A stretch of DNA of 7,600 bases, from positions 1 through 7,600 of the forward strand of contig CAADWP010000216.1 in the NCBI GenBank assembly GCA_900752785.1, read 5' to 3'. The DNA is from an uncultured Ruminococcus sp. (lineage in GTDB: Bacteria; Bacillota; Clostridia; Oscillospirales; Ruminococcaceae). A program made the position numbers and the translations under genes. Below are positions 5,058 through 7,600 of this stretch, piece by piece (within the stretch, counting starts at the first letter, position 1; every line of letters starts with the position of its first letter). The notes under the pieces are model-generated. The model saw only the letters and a list, made by a program, of their open reading frames with translations, had not been told where the DNA came from and made no database searches.

Positions 5058-7509
5058 TCAAAACACCACTAACCGTTTCCTCAAAAACGATATACGTTAT
5101 AAATGGCTTATAATCTCCATCATACTTATCATAATGCTGTAGTATATACCAATACCTGAACATTTGTAATATGCCAAATTCAATTAGTCTACCATCACCT
5201 TCTATATCATTTTCATCTAAGCCAAATATGTCATATATCGTATATTTTATTGTGTATTTGTAATTGTTGTTTTCAACTTTATATGAAGTGATTTCAAATT
5301 GATTGCCATATGTTCCGTCAACACATATTCCTAAACCTTTCCAAATTTCGTCAAATGTTGGTGGATCTACTTTGCCTTTCATATTTGAAACCAGATAAGA
5401 TGAATCGCGACCATTCGCATAGTATTTTAGACCTCTGATATCCCCGTTATGAGACTCAATGTATTCATTGATTATTGCTATAGTTTCATTTATGTATCTA
5501 TCTGAATCTGCATGATTCCTTGCGTGCTGAGTTAATACTGAATTAGTATAATCTCCGCCTTTCCCACTGTAGAAATAATCAAACATATCAACAATAACAT
5601 CATCCATATCATCCCAAGCAAAGAATTTTGCCACAAATTTAATATATTCTTCAAAAGAATTTCTAAATCCCAAGAAATCAGCCCAATTTATCCACTTCAT
5701 TGAACGCAAATCATCTTTCGACATATCTGCATAATGAAAATCATTATGCTTATCACTTGTGCAATTTCCAAAACATGATTTTAAGTCTTCATCAGTATCT
5801 ATGGTTTCATAAATGAGAAAATGATGACTGCTTGCATCTAAAGGAGAGTCGTCTAAAGCATCGTCTAGACCATCCCCATCAGTATCAGCTTTAGAAGGAT
5901 CAGAACTACAATGCAAAGAAGTAACATATTGCGCAATATTCATTCCGGAAGAAAGCTGTTCACCAGCATATTGTAATTCTATATTATCTGGAATTCCATC
6001 GCCGTCAGTATCAGTATCATAAGGATTTGTATTAATAGGTTCACCGTTAGGTTTAAGACCATAAAGCTCCACAAGATCAGGTATACCGTCGCCGTCAGAG
6101 TCCTCGCCGATAAACTGCGGAGGTACATAAACCATTCCACCCGATTCGTAGGTCAGATCATTTGCGCTAATTGCATTATATACATCTCCACCGGTAGCTT
6201 TTGCTACCTCCTCTATTCCGTAACCGATAGGAGACGAACCAACATTGATAATGTTAAAAATTGTATTATTACTAAAATCATCGGATGAAATGCTGTCAAA
6301 AGTAATGTTATTATCAGTTATTACTACAATTCTATATATATCATTTGTGTTAGTTTCTATATGGCTTTGAGCAGCTGCAAGAGCACTGTTAAGATATGCT
6401 GTTCCACCGTCATTGTTAATTACATTGTTTAATATTCCCTTTAAATACGCAGGCTTATATGATAATCCCGAGTCATATTGAACAGCATCTGCAAATGTTA
6501 TAATGCCAATTACATCACTATTACCCTTGCTATTGATTAAATTCTCACTAATTTCAAATCTGTCGCACCATTTTACACAATAATGTTCAGCATCCCATTG
6601 ACTGCTTATACTGTTTCTAATATGCTCAATGTTTTCTTCTGTAACTTCATTATAACCAACTTTTAATACATGGGTATAATAGTCTGTTGAAGCCATGCTT
6701 GAAGAACAATCCAACATCAAGATAGTATGCAGATTTTTCTGATAAGAAGTATTTCCAATCCACATTTTACGCAGTTCATTCAAACTATTATTCCAATTCG
6801 AGTACCACTTCACACTGTCAACAACCATGTATTGAGAGAAATGTGTAGTGGTAGTACTTACTGTAGAATTCACAGCGTCACGAGCGGTCGGCATTTCTTC
6901 AAAAATCTGATCTTCTTCATTATACCACAGAATTATCAAGTTGTCAAATAAAGTATCGCCGAGTTTTGACTGATCAACTTTAAATGTAATAGTTGCAGAT
7001 TCAAAATTTGTTGACGAAGTAAAATTGAAAGGCTTGCCGATCATAGCATAAACATTTGTTGACATTGCGTCAATATTGTACATACTTGTAATGGTGAGAT
7101 TTTTTTCAAGATTGCCGTTTGTATCCATATCAACATTTACTTCGGTAATCGCTTCATCATGAGTTTCTACTTCCTGACGTTTAGATTGACAGAATACCTC
7201 GTCACCGTCAAGGATTCCATTGCCATTAGTATCAGGATTTAACGGATCAAAGTATATGCCGTATTTTGCATATATTGAACCATTATAGCTTTCTTCACCA
7301 TCAAGCAGACCGTCGCTGTCATTATCAGGATCCAGAGGATCAGTGCCATACGTAAATATTTCATCGCCGTCTAAAAATCCGTCATTATCCGTATCTGGAT
7401 TGAACGGCTTAGTTTTATTCTGATATTCGCCCAGATTGCTCAGATTATCACTGTCAAAATCTTCATCGGCATCAGTTGGATAATTTATATTGTTTTGCAA
7501 TTTGCTCAA
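5047..7509 (-). CDS. calcium-repeat and von Willebrand A protein with DUF3289-like C-terminus, probably 5'-truncated
   Basis: There are three calcium-binding aspartate-rich repeats of the thrombospondin-3/EF-hand type near residues 39-50, 62-73 and 92-104, then a beta-rich region (to ~235). A von Willebrand A domain (about 260-450) follows with a complete MIDAS-like set: DCSSS at 267-271, Thr370 in GGT, and Asp399 in TDN. Three more calcium repeats lie at ~469-557. The C-terminal domain (about 590-817) carries FHYADM, DMFDYF, GDYTNSVLTQHARNH, DIFGLDENDIE, FRYWYILQHY and KPFITYIVFE, which match my memory of DUF3289. Such architectures are normally secreted adhesins or polymorphic toxins, but no signal peptide is present. 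The start used is a TTG with no ribosome site. No in-frame ATG occurs before codon 128, the frame is open to the right edge, and the first residues (DADEDFDSDNLSNL) sit in mid-repeat. The 5' end is therefore probably missing. It overlaps the downstream membrane-protein gene. Confidence 0.8.
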   Translation of the reverse strand: MSKLQNNINYPTDADEDFDSDNLSNLGEYQNKTKPFNPDTDNDGFLDGDEIFTYGTDPLDPDNDSDGLLDGEESYNGSIYAKYGIYFDPLNPDTNGNGILDGDEVFCQSKRQEVETHDEAITEVNVDMDTNGNLEKNLTITSMYNIDAMSTNVYAMIGKPFNFTSSTNFESATITFKVDQSKLGDTLFDNLIILWYNEEDQIFEEMPTARDAVNSTVSTTTTHFSQYMVVDSVKWYSNWNNSLNELRKMWIGNTSYQKNLHTILMLDCSSSMASTDYYTHVLKVGYNEVTEENIEHIRNSISSQWDAEHYCVKWCDRFEISENLINSKGNSDVIGIITFADAVQYDSGLSYKPAYLKGILNNVINNDGGTAYLNSALAAAQSHIETNTNDIYRIVVITDNNITFDSISSDDFSNNTIFNIINVGSSPIGYGIEEVAKATGGDVYNAISANDLTYESGGMVYVPPQFIGEDSDGDGIPDLVELYGLKPNGEPINTNPYDTDTDGDGIPDNIELQYAGEQLSSGMNIAQYVTSLHCSSDPSKADTDGDGLDDALDDSPLDASSHHFLIYETIDTDEDLKSCFGNCTSDKHNDFHYADMSKDDLRSMKWINWADFLGFRNSFEEYIKFVAKFFAWDDMDDVIVDMFDYFYSGKGGDYTNSVLTQHARNHADSDRYINETIAIINEYIESHNGDIRGLKYYANGRDSSYLVSNMKGKVDPPTFDEIWKGLGICVDGTYGNQFEITSYKVENNNYKYTIKYTIYDIFGLDENDIEGDGRLIEFGILQMFRYWYILQHYDKYDGDYKPFITYIVFEETVSGVLNEE
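5839..6105 (-). repeat. second cluster of calcium-binding repeats in the von Willebrand A protein
   Basis: Three aspartate-rich units, DSDGDGIPD, DTDGDGIPD and DTDGDGLDD, lie between the von Willebrand A domain and the C-terminal domain (residues ~469-557). They are the classic rigid calcium-stabilised spacer motif of bacterial surface proteins and probably act as a stalk between the two domains. Confidence 0.85.
7198..7395 (-). repeat. first cluster of calcium-binding repeats in the von Willebrand A protein
   Basis: Three units, DTDNDGFLDGDE, DNDSDGLLDGEE and DTNGNGILDGDE (residues ~39-104), are spaced by 20-30 residues. An incomplete unit (DADEDFDSDNLSNL, residues 13-26) precedes them and appears cut at its start. 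Confidence 0.85.
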
Positions 7510-7523
7510 CGGTATATTGAATC

Positions 7524-7541
7524 GTCTATAATAAATTAGAC
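7524..7541. repeat. inverted repeat GTCTA/TAGAC beside the divergent promoter
   Basis: A perfect 5-bp inverted repeat (7524-7528 and 7537-7541) with an 8-base AT spacer overlaps the -35 box of the plus-strand promoter. It could be an operator for the gene starting at 7598, or part of the end of a mobile element. It is short enough to be chance. Confidence 0.3.
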
Positions 7542-7566
7542 AAAAAATATTAAGCCGTGGTATAAT
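7537..7566 (+). promoter_or_regulatory. sigma-A promoter for the plus-strand gene starting at 7598
   Basis: TAGACA (7537-7542) and a perfect TATAAT (7561-7566) are separated by 18 bases. TGG immediately before TATAAT gives an extended -10. Transcription would start about 20-25 bases before the ATG. It points away from the von Willebrand A gene. Confidence 0.75.
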
Positions 7567-7582
7567 AGAATAAAAAAGAAAA

Positions 7583-7600
7583 AAGGCGGTAAGAAAAATG
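7583..7600 (+). promoter_or_regulatory. ribosome site and start codon of a plus-strand gene cut by the right edge
   Basis: AAGGCGGT (7583-7590, one mismatch to AAGGAGGT) lies about 8 bases before an ATG at 7598-7600. With the promoter just upstream, this is a convincing gene start, but only the first codon is inside the window, so the product is unknown. It is the only plus-strand gene start I can support here. Confidence 0.65.

Noticed and set aside
5839..7395. CRISPR or satellite-like DNA repeats in the aspartate-rich coding stretches
   Set aside because: The GAT-rich similarity follows from repeated calcium-binding codons. The units vary in spacing and sequence and lie in frame within one protein.
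7509..7600. A hydrophobic N-terminal extension of the 820-codon frame upstream of the TTG, as a signal peptide
   Set aside because: The frame is open, but it lacks a start codon, has Arg and Pro scattered through it, and overlaps a convincing divergent promoter and ribosome site. It is better explained as AT-rich non-coding DNA.

Overview
The window looks like an accessory stretch of a low-GC Gram-positive chromosome, most likely a gut clostridium of the Ruminococcus/Oscillospiraceae type. The evidence is AT-rich DNA with AGGAGG-type ribosome sites, sigma-A-like promoters, U-tailed hairpin terminators, and protein families (DUF4314, a DUF6329-like protein, calcium-repeat plus von Willebrand A proteins) that I associate with clostridial conjugative elements and surface proteins. 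Every gene I can support reads leftward on the minus strand. The one exception is a plus-strand gene whose start codon is the last three bases.

Left part (1-480): the beginning of a C5-cytosine DNA methyltransferase runs off the left edge. Two very small upstream reading frames precede it, each junction joined by a stop-start ATGA overlap, and the first has a strong ribosome site. This block is GC-richer than the rest (34 of the first 60 bases are G or C).

Middle-left (488-2840): there are two transcription units. One has a clear promoter (1416-1444) and encodes a small zinc-ribbon protein and 3-methyladenine DNA glycosylase I (tag), ending in a strong terminator. Upstream of it is a two-gene unit, a DUF6329-like protein followed by a DUF4314 protein. 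Their C-termini share an acidic tail ending in EEPEI-x-x-[TS]-M.

Intergenic hub (2841-3295): it holds three terminator-like hairpins and a 3' fragment of a leucine tRNA gene, from the anticodon loop to the encoded CCA, with no 5' half. This is the usual scar of a tyrosine-recombinase element that integrated in a tRNA gene. It makes position ~3246 a candidate element boundary, with the element to its right.

Right part (3296-7509): this looks like a polymorphic-toxin-type locus. An 820-codon reading frame encodes calcium-binding repeats, a von Willebrand A domain with an intact metal site, more calcium repeats, and a C-terminal domain matching what I remember of DUF3289. The next gene overlaps its end by 11 bases and encodes a small single-pass membrane protein, placed as an immunity protein would be. 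Below it lie a 38-codon gene remnant and an unrecognised 351-residue soluble protein, possibly further immunity-type cargo. The 820-codon frame has no signal peptide, no ATG before codon 128 and no ribosome site, and it begins inside a repeat unit. It therefore looks 5'-truncated, probably by whatever arrived with the divergent plus-strand gene at the right edge.
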